From Akkermansiaceae bacterium UBA5688 (GTDB lineage Bacteria > Verrucomicrobiota > Verrucomicrobiia > Verrucomicrobiales > Akkermansiaceae): a DNA stretch of 8,371 nucleotides. Below are positions 1 through 7,122 of this stretch, piece after piece (the stretch's first letter is position 1; each line of letters starts with the position of its first letter). The stretch covers positions 3,719 to 12,089 of the forward strand of contig DIHU01000099.1 of the NCBI GenBank assembly GCA_002420315.1. Reading direction: 5' to 3'. The translations under genes were made by a program, and so were the position numbers. Under the pieces are notes generated by a model. The model was not told where the DNA came from and did no database searches. It worked only from the letters and a program-made list of their open reading frames with translations.

Positions 1-300
1 TCTCCTCCAGCCTCTCCTCCAGCTTCTCCTCCTCCGCTCAGCGACGCTATCCCTTTTTCCAGTGCTAACGCGACGCTACCACCACTTCTCCCTTCGGAGC
101 CCGTCCTGCCCAAACTAAGCGCGGCCGAAGCAAGGGCTTTAAATAATCTCAACCTAAGAAAAAAGACAAGCTCCCGAAAAGCGAGAGGATCTACAAGATC
201 AAGGGTATACCGCCACCTCTCAAGCCCAACCGCGGCACGAGAAGCCCTCCTTCTGGCCGAAATTCTTGGGCCTCCAAAAGCCAATCAGGAGAAGGTCTAG
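1..300 (+). CDS. C-terminal end of a Pro/Ser/Ala-rich protein, function unknown (partial, 5' end outside window)
   Basis: Reading frame 1 is open from the first base to a TAG at 298-300, giving 99 residues. It opens with a near-tandem SPPA SPPA SPPP stretch coded by 12-base units, then a low-complexity linker, a basic stretch (RKKTSSRKARGSTRSR) and a tail reading AREALLLAEILGPPKA. I do not recognise a catalytic domain. The 'EILGPPKA' ending resembles a C-terminal tail I remember from several unrelated Opitutae proteins; that is memory, not a search. The proline-rich stretch looks like a flexible linker, so the functional domain is probably upstream of the window. The gene converges on the pyr operon. 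The other plus frame I checked (frame 2) closes near base 118, which supports this frame. Without the upstream part the identity stays open. Confidence 0.55.
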   Translation, partial: SPPASPPASPPPLSDAIPFSSANATLPPLLPSEPVLPKLSAAEARALNNLNLRKKTSSRKARGSTRSRVYRHLSSPTAAREALLLAEILGPPKANQEKV

Positions 301-316
301 GGCTTGTGTAGACCTT
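292..316 (+). terminator. Hairpin across the stop codon of the left-edge gene, possible terminator
   Basis: AAGGTCTA (292-299) pairs perfectly with TAGACCTT (309-316) around a 9-base loop. The stop codon at 298-300 sits at the end of the left arm. No T run follows on the plus strand, so it does not fit the classic intrinsic terminator; it may protect the 3' end or terminate weakly. It lies between two convergent transcripts. Confidence 0.3.
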
Positions 317-335
317 GACTTGAGACAATAGGACG

Positions 336-361
336 AAAAAGGGCTATACCTAAACTAGCCC
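336..361 (-). terminator. Intrinsic terminator of the purD-pyrR-pyrB-pyrC operon
   Basis: Read on the minus strand, GGGCTA (361-356) and TAGCCC (346-341) form a six-base-pair stem with a 9-base loop, followed at once by TTTTT (340-336). It starts 10 bases past the pyrC stop codon. This is the standard form and position for Rho-independent termination, and it marks the end of the operon. Confidence 0.7.
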
Positions 362-371
362 ACAGGTCCCG

Positions 372-1643
372 TTAACGCTCCAACAAGATTTCATCTCCTA
401 GAACGACCATCTCAACTGAGCCCTTCAATTTCTTATCTAAGAACGGCGTATTCGAGCTTCTAGACTTCATAAACTCCTTGGTGAAAGTAGTTTCCTTATC
501 TGGATCAAAGACGATGAGGTCTGCTGACTTTCCTTCTGATACCTCAGCGACTTCAATCCGCATCATGCGCCGAGGCTCAGCAGAGTAGCGTTTCACGATC
601 AGATCCCACCCGAATTCGCCGGTCACAATAAAGCGATCATGAAGTGAAACTAACGCGGTATCCAAACCCGTGATACCATTAGGAGCATCCACGAATGCTT
701 GCGACTTCTCAAAGTCAGTATGGGGGGCATGATCAGTGGCGATAATTCTAAAAACGCCATCTTTTAGGCCCTGCAGTAAGGCCGCATTATCCTCTCGCGT
801 CCGAAGTGGCGGGTTCATTTTGTAATGAGTATCGTAATCCCCAATGTCCTCGTCAGCGAACATTAGGTGATGTGGCGAAACCTCACCAGAAACCATGGCA
901 CCCCGTTCATCACGCCACCAGCGGATCGTTTCCATTCCGATCGCCGAACTGACATGCTGAATATGCAGAGTTGTACCGGTCGCATGAGCCAAACGGATAT
1001 CACGATCCATGCAGATTTCCTCAGCTAGTGCCGGTGTCCCTTGAATTCCAAGTCGATAACTAACTGGACCTTCGTTCAGGGCACGAGGCCCACAAAGCTG
1101 AGGATCTTCACAATGGCTTGCAAAAAACATATCAAACTCCTTGCCGTATTCCATCGCCCGCTTGAGCAAGGCCGCATTTGGAACAGCGTCACCGTCGTCC
1201 GTCAGCATTAGAATACCAGCTTCCTTCAATCCAGCGATTGGAGCCATTTCTAGGCCGGCCCGACCGACTGTTATACAAGCAGAAGTTAAAACTGGGATAC
1301 GGCACCTTTTTCCCTGCTCGAGCACCCGATTAACCACAGTAGGAGAATCGACCGATGGCGAAGTGTTCGGCATCATAACAACTCCGGTAATCCCTCCATT
1401 GATGGCCGCCTCGGTGCCATCTAAAATCGTTTCCTTTTTCTCCTGACCCGGTTCACGAAAATGTACATGTGCATCGAACATTCCCGGCATGACAATCTTG
1501 CCCGTGCAATCGATCAAGCGCGCCCCCTCAGGAACATCAATGACTCCAACATTCTTGATGATGCCATCAACAATCCAAACATCAGCGCGTTGCGGGGCTT
1601 CATTTTCCGTCGCGACTTCGCCGCCGTGTAAAAAAAGATTCAT
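372..1643 (-). CDS. pyrC: Dihydroorotase, class I (PyrC)
   Basis: Cyclises N-carbamoyl-L-aspartate to L-dihydroorotate, the third step of de novo UMP synthesis, in the cytosol. The protein has 423 residues, normal for the class I amidohydrolase form. The metal-site residues are all present: H59 and H61 in DAHVHFREPG, the Asp pair D149-D150 in LTDDG, H177 in SHCED, H230 in IQHVSS, and D304 in ATDHAPH. Class I enzymes use the Asp where class II enzymes use a carboxylated Lys. PNGITGLDTAL (321-331) is the conserved late loop. It therefore looks like an active enzyme and not one of the inactive pyrC-like partners that some bacteria pair with PyrB. Its ATG overlaps the pyrB stop codon in an ATGA (1640-1643), so translation is probably coupled. 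It is the last gene of the operon and is followed by a terminator. Confidence 0.96.
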   Translation of the reverse strand: MNLFLHGGEVATENEAPQRADVWIVDGIIKNVGVIDVPEGARLIDCTGKIVMPGMFDAHVHFREPGQEKKETILDGTEAAINGGITGVVMMPNTSPSVDSPTVVNRVLEQGKRCRIPVLTSACITVGRAGLEMAPIAGLKEAGILMLTDDGDAVPNAALLKRAMEYGKEFDMFFASHCEDPQLCGPRALNEGPVSYRLGIQGTPALAEEICMDRDIRLAHATGTTLHIQHVSSAIGMETIRWWRDERGAMVSGEVSPHHLMFADEDIGDYDTHYKMNPPLRTREDNAALLQGLKDGVFRIIATDHAPHTDFEKSQAFVDAPNGITGLDTALVSLHDRFIVTGEFGWDLIVKRYSAEPRRMMRIEVAEVSEGKSADLIVFDPDKETTFTKEFMKSRSSNTPFLDKKLKGSVEMVVLGDEILLER

Positions 1644-2563
1644 GAGGGTTCGTTTTTTAAATCTGGTTTAAGACCAAAGAGCACCGCCATCCGGGTCGCG
1701 ATTCCATTTTCTACCTGCTGAGAAATGAGACAGCGATCATAGTCAAGCACTGCATCACAAAGTTCAACCCCTCGATTAATCGGTCCCGGATGCATCACAT
1801 AGATTCCTTTATCACTAATCTCCTTGAGTCGTTCTTCAGTGATCCCATAAACCGCATGATATTCACGATCACTGGGGTAAAATGGTGCATCCTGACGCTC
1901 CTTCTGCACTCGAAGTTGATAAACAGCATCCGGCCCCCAGCTCATGGCCTCGTCATAATTGGTGAACCGCTTAAAACGGGTCTGCGGCACCAAGCTTCCC
2001 GGCCCACAAAAAGCAACCTCAACCCCGAGCTTTTCCAAGATCGTGCTGGTAGAACGCGCTACTCGGCTATGAAGAATATCGCCCATAATCACCACCTTCC
2101 GGCCTGACAATTCAGGATAAACTTCCCGAAGAGTAAATGCATCAAGCAAAGCCTGTGTCGGGTGTGCATGCGCCCCATCACCCGCATTGATGACCGAGGC
2201 ATTGGTTTGCTGTGCAATTGCAGCTGGCTGGCCAGAGAGCCGGTGGCGCACCACGATATAATCCGCTCGCATCGCCTGTAAGGTATCAATAGTGTCACGA
2301 ACTGATTCCCCTTTTGTAACCGATGAATGAGGCACGTCGAAGATCGTGACATCAGCCGAGAGACGTTTCGCCGCAACTTCAAATGAGGATAATGTCCGCG
2401 TGCTGGGCTCATAAAACAACATCAGGACCGTCTTACCCTTCAAAGCCGGAACCTTTTTAACAGAGCGAGTAAAGAGCTCTTTGAATGGCACTGCTTGATC
2501 GAGCAGATGAATGATTTCCGCGCGGTCAAGTGAGACAATATTCAGGAAATCTTTTCGGGCCAT
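1640..2563 (-). CDS. pyrB: Aspartate carbamoyltransferase catalytic subunit (PyrB)
   Basis: Joins carbamoyl phosphate and L-aspartate to give N-carbamoyl-L-aspartate, the committed step of pyrimidine synthesis; it normally works as a trimer. The 307 residues match the usual catalytic chain. Visible family features are the carbamoyl phosphate signature YEPSTRTLSSFE (S54, T55, R56, T57), the mobile-loop residue K84 in SVTKGES, R106, HAHPTQALLD (H134 to Q137), R168 in HSRVARS, the aspartate-binding RVQKER (218-223) and HPGPINRG (258-265). No pyrI regulatory chain lies in the window, so allosteric CTP control through PyrI is not supported here. It starts 11 bases after pyrR, without a clear Shine-Dalgarno sequence, and its last bases overlap the pyrC start. 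Confidence 0.97.
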   Translation of the reverse strand: MARKDFLNIVSLDRAEIIHLLDQAVPFKELFTRSVKKVPALKGKTVLMLFYEPSTRTLSSFEVAAKRLSADVTIFDVPHSSVTKGESVRDTIDTLQAMRADYIVVRHRLSGQPAAIAQQTNASVINAGDGAHAHPTQALLDAFTLREVYPELSGRKVVIMGDILHSRVARSTSTILEKLGVEVAFCGPGSLVPQTRFKRFTNYDEAMSWGPDAVYQLRVQKERQDAPFYPSDREYHAVYGITEERLKEISDKGIYVMHPGPINRGVELCDAVLDYDRCLISQQVENGIATRMAVLFGLKPDLKNEPS

Positions 2564-2574
2564 AAACTGCTATT

Positions 2575-3096
2575 CTATTGAGTAATAATTTCGACAGCAT
2601 CCTTACCATCAATTTTTTCTAAACTGACATCAACACGATCCATTCGGTCCGTTTCAAGATGTTTACCAACAAATCGAGGTTCCACTGGAATTTCTCGATG
2701 ACCCCGGTCGATCAAAACTGCAAGATCAACCTTAGATGGACGACCGTAATCGAAGAGAGCATCCAAAGCCGCCCGGATAGTGCGGCCAGTAAAGATGACA
2801 TCATCAACCAAGACAACATGCGAGCCATCGACAGGGAAATCGATCGAACTACTTTGAAGCGTCGGATTACTGCTAAGATGCTCGTAATCGTCACGGTAGA
2901 GCGAGATGTCCAAAATTCCGAACCGAGCCTGCGCTCCACGTTCAACGAGCTTTGCAAAGACTCTTTCCGCCACCTCGTCACCGCGACTCCGGATTCCTAC
3001 AAGGTCGACAGCTTGGCCATTGGCAGCTGAAAAAATTTGATCCGCCAAGCGGTCAATAGCCGCCGACATGGCTGCGGGATCGAGGGCAGTGCTCAT
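2575..3096 (-). CDS. pyrR: PyrR: pyr operon RNA-binding regulator / uracil phosphoribosyltransferase
   Basis: PyrR proteins bind pyr mRNA when UMP is high and switch the operon off; many also convert uracil and PRPP to UMP. The 173 residues fit the family. The PRPP-binding loop VVLVDDVIFTGRTIRAAL (94-111) contains the key Asp pair D98-D99. Also seen are GIRSRGDEVAERV (34-46), LDISLYRDD (62-70) and LIDRGHREIPVEP (128-140), all typical of PyrR and distinct from Upp-type UPRTases. It sits directly upstream of pyrB-pyrC, the usual PyrR arrangement. I see no attenuator hairpin with a T run in the 28-base gap before it or the 11-base gap after it. Any PyrR control would have to act on a leader upstream of purD or by blocking translation, as proposed for mycobacterial PyrR. 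Confidence 0.93.
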   Translation of the reverse strand: MSTALDPAAMSAAIDRLADQIFSAANGQAVDLVGIRSRGDEVAERVFAKLVERGAQARFGILDISLYRDDYEHLSSNPTLQSSSIDFPVDGSHVVLVDDVIFTGRTIRAALDALFDYGRPSKVDLAVLIDRGHREIPVEPRFVGKHLETDRMDRVDVSLEKIDGKDAVEIITQ

Positions 3097-3124
3097 TCGG
3101 TTAGGAGAATGCTAGGAAGTAGAG

Positions 3125-4378
3125 TTAGAAATGCAAGCGACCAATATCAGAACGACGCTGACTCCCATCAAAAGTCACCTTAGCTGCCTCGGCGTGAGCT
3201 TGCTCAACTGCGGCCTGCAAAGACTCTCCTTCGGCCACTATCGCTAGGACCCGGCCCCCATTTGTAGCCCAGTTTTCCCCGATCTTTTTAGTACCGGCAT
3301 GATAAACCCGGGCATTTGAAACTAAATCCAGACCATTGATCACATCATTCGAGCGAGATGAATCAGGATAACCTGCTGAAGCCAAAATGCAGCATACTGA
3401 CCAACCTTCACTAAATGAAAGTAACTCAGGTTTAAGATTCCCTCTCGCCCCTTCGAGACAGAATTCAGCAAGATCACCCGAAATTAAAGGCATGACCGCC
3501 TGGCACTCTGGATCACCAAATCGGCAATTATACTCGATGATTTTCGGGCCGCCCTCAGTGAGCATCAGCCCGAAATAAAGAAAGCCTTTATAATTCAAGG
3601 CGTCCTTTTCTAGCCCTGCTACCGTCGGCGCCACGATCTCCTCTTCAATTTGCTTCATCAATTCAGGATCAGCTAACTGCCGACTCGCTACTGCACCCAT
3701 TCCACCAGTATTCGGTCCTTCATCGCCCTCGCCGATGCGCTTGTAATCACGGGCCGGCGTGAGAATAAGATAATCTGGCCCACTAACCGCCGCGAAAATT
3801 GAGATTTCGGGACCCACAAGGCACTCCTCGACTAAAAGCCGACCTGGGCCAAATCGCCTTTCCACCATCACCTCCTGTAAAAACTCCTCGGCCGCAGACT
3901 CATCAGGACAAACCGCTACTCCTTTACCAGCTGCCAAACCATCGAACTTTAGTACAGTCGGATATTTACCACCTATCGCAACCCGCGCCTCATCCACATC
4001 GGCACAACCCGAAGCAGCTCCGGTCGGAATCTCGTGCCGCTGCATGAATTCCTTGGCGAACTCTTTCGACGCTTCCATCTGCGCCGCCTTAAACGGAGGC
4101 CCCCAACAAGGAATCCCTGCTTCGTCGCATCGATTTGCCAACCCTTCACCAGTCACAAGGTAACTTTCCTCTCCAGCTATGCATAAATCGATGCCCGTCA
4201 TCATCATCCAGGAAATTAAGGAATCTAGATCGTTGGCTTCTACCATTCCAGCACCTTCAATTTCATGAATCGCTTCGCTCCCGGGGAAACAAAACACTTC
4301 AGGCTGACTCGCCGACTCACGGAGGGCCCGAATCAGGGCATGCTCACGTCCACCTTTTCCGACAACGCAGATTTTCAC
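3125..4378 (-). CDS. purD: Phosphoribosylamine-glycine ligase (GAR synthetase, PurD)
   Basis: ATP-dependent joining of 5-phosphoribosylamine and glycine, the second step of IMP synthesis. I place the start at a GTG (4378-4376), giving 417 residues that open VKICVVGKGGREHAL, the usual PurD N-terminus. The frame stays open to an ATG at 4492, but those 38 extra residues do not look like PurD and would overlap the divergent gene. Domains follow the family order: the N-terminal phosphoribosylamine-binding fold, an ATP-grasp domain with KFDGLAAGKGV (144-154), GPNTGGMGAV (221-230), the PurD signature CRFGDPECQ (285-293), and a C-terminal domain ending RRSDIGRLHF. It is the first gene of a four-gene minus-strand run and lies 28 bases before pyrR, so a purine gene and pyrimidine genes probably share a transcript. 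Confidence 0.94.
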   Translation of the reverse strand: MKICVVGKGGREHALIRALRESASQPEVFCFPGSEAIHEIEGAGMVEANDLDSLISWMMMTGIDLCIAGEESYLVTGEGLANRCDEAGIPCWGPPFKAAQMEASKEFAKEFMQRHEIPTGAASGCADVDEARVAIGGKYPTVLKFDGLAAGKGVAVCPDESAAEEFLQEVMVERRFGPGRLLVEECLVGPEISIFAAVSGPDYLILTPARDYKRIGEGDEGPNTGGMGAVASRQLADPELMKQIEEEIVAPTVAGLEKDALNYKGFLYFGLMLTEGGPKIIEYNCRFGDPECQAVMPLISGDLAEFCLEGARGNLKPELLSFSEGWSVCCILASAGYPDSSRSNDVINGLDLVSNARVYHAGTKKIGENWATNGGRVLAIVAEGESLQAAVEQAHAEAAKVTFDGSQRRSDIGRLHF

Positions 4379-4473
4379 ACCCCCGAAATAGCGCACCACC
4401 GGCACTTTGACCAAGGAAACAATAGAGATTCTCCCTTGCCAATTACTCTTCACCCCTTCCAAATCAATCCGAC
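4379..4473. other. Divergent intergenic spacer between purD and the nucleotidyltransferase gene
   Basis: With the GTG start for purD, 95 bases separate the two divergent start codons. Promoters for both directions must lie here or within the adjacent gene starts. I scanned both strands and found no convincing -35/-10 pair and no PyrR-binding-like stem loop. The only hint of a ribosome site for purD is a GGGGG one base before the GTG, which is too close to be canonical. Confidence 0.5.
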
Positions 4474-5388
4474 ATGGTAAATTCCCCCGCACTCGTCGTT
4501 CTCGCAGCTGGCATGGGCAGCCGTTATGGTGGCCTTAAGCAAATGGATCCCATGGGGCCCAATGGGGAAACTGTCCTCGACTACTCGGTATTCGATGCGA
4601 TCCGAGCAGGGTTCTCTAAAGTTATCTTCGTGATTCGCGAGGACTTTGCCGAAGCCTTCCAAAACACCGTGGGAGCCAAGTTTGCCGACCAAATCGAAGT
4701 GGCTTACGCCTTCCAAAAGCTAGACGATCTCCCCGAAGCTTACGCCGTTCCCGAAGGACGGGAGAAACCTTGGGGAACCTCCCATGCCATTCTGGCCGCT
4801 CGCTACGAAATAGATCGACCATTTGCCGTCATCAATGCTGACGACTTTTATGGAACCAACGCCTACCAAAAGGCCGCCAATTTTCTGGCCACCGAACATT
4901 CCAACAGCACAAAGGCCCGCTACGCCCTTGTAGGATACCAGATCGTCAACACTCTATCCGATCATGGCGCCGTCAATCGCGGCATTTGCCAAATCGAAAA
5001 CGGTCTCCTTAAAGGCGTCGAGGAAGTCGTCGAAATCGCCCGTAAAGACGATAGCCAAATCGAAGGACGCGGACTCGATGGGAACGCCTGCCTCGTAGAT
5101 GAAAACGTGGTGGTCTCAATGAACCTTTGGGCCTTCCCCGTTTCTTTCCTCACCGAACTCATGGACCACTTCATCAAATTCCTCGCCGAACGCGGCACCG
5201 AATCAAAAAGCGAGTGCTACATTCCAACGGTCGTCGATGACCTCGTAAATGGTGGCATCGCCGACTGCCATGTCCTCGAAACCACCTCATCCTGGTTTGG
5301 TGTCACTTACCCGGAAGACAAGCCTCATGTTGTCCAGAGTATTGCTGTGCTCATCCAAAACGGCGACTATCCGACTCCTCTCGCTTAA
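4474..5388 (+). CDS. Sugar-phosphate-type nucleotidyltransferase, exact substrate unknown
   Basis: The 304-residue protein starts with the nucleotide-binding signature VLAAGMGSRYGGLKQ (9-23), with G13, G15, R17 and K22 in the places used by RmlA/GalU-type NTP transferases. The typical mid-domain motifs follow: PWGTSHAIL (99-107) and the metal-binding INADDFYG (120-127). VSMNLWAF (214-221) and WFGVTYPEDK (274-283) complete the fold and would line the sugar-phosphate pocket. Such enzymes transfer a nucleoside monophosphate to a phosphorylated sugar or alcohol. The sequence belongs to a group usually annotated only as 'nucleotidyltransferase', and I know of no proven substrate. It is not MobA, which has an LAGG-S-RMG-K signature, despite the fdhD neighbour. 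It lies 41 bases before fdhD on the same strand and diverges from purD. There is no clear Shine-Dalgarno sequence; the ATG sits immediately before the Rossmann strand. Confidence 0.85.
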   Translation: MVNSPALVVLAAGMGSRYGGLKQMDPMGPNGETVLDYSVFDAIRAGFSKVIFVIREDFAEAFQNTVGAKFADQIEVAYAFQKLDDLPEAYAVPEGREKPWGTSHAILAARYEIDRPFAVINADDFYGTNAYQKAANFLATEHSNSTKARYALVGYQIVNTLSDHGAVNRGICQIENGLLKGVEEVVEIARKDDSQIEGRGLDGNACLVDENVVVSMNLWAFPVSFLTELMDHFIKFLAERGTESKSECYIPTVVDDLVNGGIADCHVLETTSSWFGVTYPEDKPHVVQSIAVLIQNGDYPTPLA

Positions 5389-5429
5389 CTCGAGCGTGAA
5401 TTCTCCTCAGAGTTTGATAGAGTCGCACT

Positions 5430-6200
5430 ATGCCTAAATCTTCCCTCGCCTGTGAGATCACCCGATGGTCTAAAAGAAAAGAGACACCTATCAAAGATAT
5501 TGTTGCGGTTGAAGAGCCTCTGCAAGTCGTGGTAGATGGCCGACCGCTCGCAGTTCTCATGCGAACCCCAGGCGACGACGAGATCCTCGTAATGGGATTT
5601 TTACTCACTGAGGGAATTATCGAGACTATCTCGCAAGTCCGCAGCATTGACCTCGAGGCCCGCGACAATCACGTAATGGTTTTCCTTAGCGATGACCATG
5701 AATGCGACTGGGAACGCCTCACCCGCCACCTTTTTTCAGCCTCCTCCTGTGGTCTCTGCGGCAAAGCCACAGTCGACGCCATCTTACAAAGTCATCCTCC
5801 TATCGGACAAAGACCAGAATTCGACCCTGTCGTCATTCAATCCGCACCCGATACCATGCGAGGCGCCCAATCTAACTTTGATTCGACCGGAGGCATTCAC
5901 GCCTCAGGAATTTTTTCACACGACGGAAAGCTACTTATCCTTCGCGAAGATATCGGAAGGCACAACGCCCTTGATAAAGTCATCGGCGAGGGTCTCATCA
6001 AAGGAATCGATTTTACGCAGTGCTTCCTTCTCGTCTCGGGGCGCATCTCATTCGAGCTAATGCAAAAGGCCATTGCCGCACGCCTACCGCTGGTCGCAGG
6101 AATTTCCGCCCCATCATCTCTGGCCGTTAGCTTCGCTAAAACTTCGAATCAAACCCTCATCGGTTTTCTTCGTCCCCCTCACATGAATTACTACACCTAA
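5430..6200 (+). CDS. fdhD: Formate dehydrogenase accessory sulfurtransferase FdhD
   Basis: FdhD carries sulfur from a cysteine desulfurase (IscS in E. coli) to the bis-guanine-dinucleotide molybdenum or tungsten cofactor, which must be sulfurated before formate dehydrogenase is active. The 256 residues are normal length. The mobile catalytic loop SSCGLCGKATVDAI (105-118) keeps both cysteines, C107 and C110. The rest of the fold shows FDSTGGIHASGIF (150-162), LREDIGRHNALDKVIGEGL (171-189), LLVSGRISFELMQKA (200-214) and GISAPSSLAV (224-233), all hallmarks of the family and of its cofactor/GDP-binding face. No formate dehydrogenase or molybdopterin gene lies in the window, so its client must be elsewhere in the genome. 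It may be co-transcribed with the nucleotidyltransferase 41 bases upstream; I see no terminator in that gap. Confidence 0.95.
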   Translation: MPKSSLACEITRWSKRKETPIKDIVAVEEPLQVVVDGRPLAVLMRTPGDDEILVMGFLLTEGIIETISQVRSIDLEARDNHVMVFLSDDHECDWERLTRHLFSASSCGLCGKATVDAILQSHPPIGQRPEFDPVVIQSAPDTMRGAQSNFDSTGGIHASGIFSHDGKLLILREDIGRHNALDKVIGEGLIKGIDFTQCFLLVSGRISFELMQKAIAARLPLVAGISAPSSLAVSFAKTSNQTLIGFLRPPHMNYYT

Positions 6201-6329
6201 TCTGACAAGTTCTCCAAATTTTCACATAGGGATCATGAAGCGTTCACACAACCGAACCACGATATGGAAAGAACGTAACGAGCCATCCGGAAACATCACT
6301 CCCCCCTCTTAGCATAAAACTAAAAAATC
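6201..6329 (+). other. Intergenic region between fdhD and the membrane protein gene
   Basis: These 129 bases hold no hairpin followed by T residues and no clear -35/-10 pair on either strand. A 25-codon frame (6235-6312) starting MKRSHN exists, but it has no ribosome site or recognisable content, so I do not call it a gene. The A-rich stretch just before 6330 resembles the AT-rich leaders seen at other starts here and has no Shine-Dalgarno sequence. Confidence 0.4.
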
Positions 6330-6989
6330 ATGAACGAGCCACCACCAATCCCAAAACCGGAGCCCGTAATTCCTCAGGCTGACACCTCTCTAGCTTCCGT
6401 ATTTGAAGGCCTTCTCAAATCGCCAAAAAATCTTATTGCCGGTATCACCGAGAGCAAGAGACCCAGTGCTTTTACTTCAAAGCTCCTCATTCTCGCTCTC
6501 GTTGGCTTCGTCATTTTCGGAGTCACGATGGGCAGTTTCTCACTCCACGAACAACTCTGGGCAGCTCCACTAAAAACAATACTAGGCCTCACCTTCAGTT
6601 CTATTATTTGCCTCCCCAGTCTCTACGTGTTCTCCGCCTTGACAGGAACATCGCTTGGCATCAGGGAGATCATTCAAGGGATGGCAGGCACCTTAGCGCT
6701 CATTGCAACCCTGCTCCTTGGCTTCACACCCGTCCTTTGGGTCTTTTCACAATCAACGACATCCGAGGTTTTTTTCGGATTACTCGTTTTGACAACTTGG
6801 TTAATCGCCCTTTTTTTTGGAACTGGCTTCCTCCTCAAAATGCTTGAACAATCCGGCACCACAAACCGAGGACCGTTACGAGTGTGGATCGGAATCTTCC
6901 TTCTTGTGACACTTCAAATGTCGACTTCTCTCCGCCCATTGATTGGTCGATCCGAAACACTATTCACTACCGTAAAACTTTTTTTATAG
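6330..6989 (+). CDS. Five-helix integral membrane protein of unknown function, probably frameshifted near its 3' end
   Basis: The 219-residue product has a proline-rich cytosolic start (MNEPPPIPKPEP), a short amphipathic segment, and five hydrophobic segments at about 51-70, 80-103, 117-139, 147-170 and 184-200. PLKTILGLTFSSIICLPSLYV (80-100, shown in part by PLKT and CLPSLYV) and LQMSTSLRPLIGRSE (195-209) look like family motifs; I recall similar arrangements in uncharacterised bacterial membrane proteins, with no known role. The frame ends at TAG (6987-6989) right after a run of seven T (6979-6985). One extra T would continue the protein as KLFFIEHWA, a more natural ending, for about 46 further residues to a stop at 7124-7126. 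The full product may therefore be about 265 residues. This could be a sequencing error, a true truncation, or slippage. No signal peptide is evident. Confidence 0.75.
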   Translation: MNEPPPIPKPEPVIPQADTSLASVFEGLLKSPKNLIAGITESKRPSAFTSKLLILALVGFVIFGVTMGSFSLHEQLWAAPLKTILGLTFSSIICLPSLYVFSALTGTSLGIREIIQGMAGTLALIATLLLGFTPVLWVFSQSTTSEVFFGLLVLTTWLIALFFGTGFLLKMLEQSGTTNRGPLRVWIGIFLLVTLQMSTSLRPLIGRSETLFTTVKLFL

Positions 6990-7082
6990 AGCACTGGGCG
7001 ATTACTATGAATGGGCCCTCACCCAATCTTCAGCGAGGCGTTGATAAACAGGTCCAGACCGCGCCAAATAGCAGATCCAACC

Positions 7083-7113
7083 AAAAACAAGGGACTTCAA
7101 AAGAGAACCCCTT
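7083..7113 (-). terminator. Probable intrinsic terminator of the Nudix hydrolase gene
   Basis: On the minus strand AAGGG (7113-7109) pairs with CCCTT (7093-7089), and an inner TTC/GAA pairing can extend the stem across a small bulge. After one G comes TTTTT (7087-7083). It starts 9 bases past the Nudix stop codon. The outer stem is only five base pairs, so termination may be modest. It has no T run in the plus direction. Confidence 0.45.
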
Positions 7114-7122
7114 ACTAAAAAA

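Noticed and set aside
1..36. CRISPR-like or minisatellite array from the repeated TCTCCTCCAGC units
   Set aside because: The units are in frame and code SPPA repeats of a protein; there are only two to three copies and no spacers.
1141..2412. Open frames antisense or shifted inside pyrC and pyrB (for example 1141-1446, 1790-2107, 2089-2412)
   Set aside because: They are shadows of well-supported genes and carry no recognisable domains.
2659..3030. 123-codon plus-strand frame opposite pyrR
   Set aside because: It lies wholly antisense to a clear pyrR and its translation shows no coherent family.
4440..4467. Possible purD promoter with TTGATT and TAATTG 16 bases apart on the minus strand
   Set aside because: The -10 element matches the consensus at only about two of six positions.
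4379..4492. 38-residue N-terminal extension of PurD to an ATG at 4492
   Set aside because: The GTG at 4378 gives the standard PurD start; the extension does not resemble the family and would overlap the divergent gene.
4474..5388. MobA (molybdenum cofactor guanylyltransferase), suggested by the fdhD neighbour
   Set aside because: MobA has an LAGG-S-RMG-K signature and about 200 residues; this protein has LAAGMGSRYGGLKQ, a NADDFYG motif and 304 residues.
6235..6312. 25-codon plus-strand frame starting MKRSHN between fdhD and the membrane gene
   Set aside because: No ribosome site, no recognisable content, and short frames of this length occur by chance.
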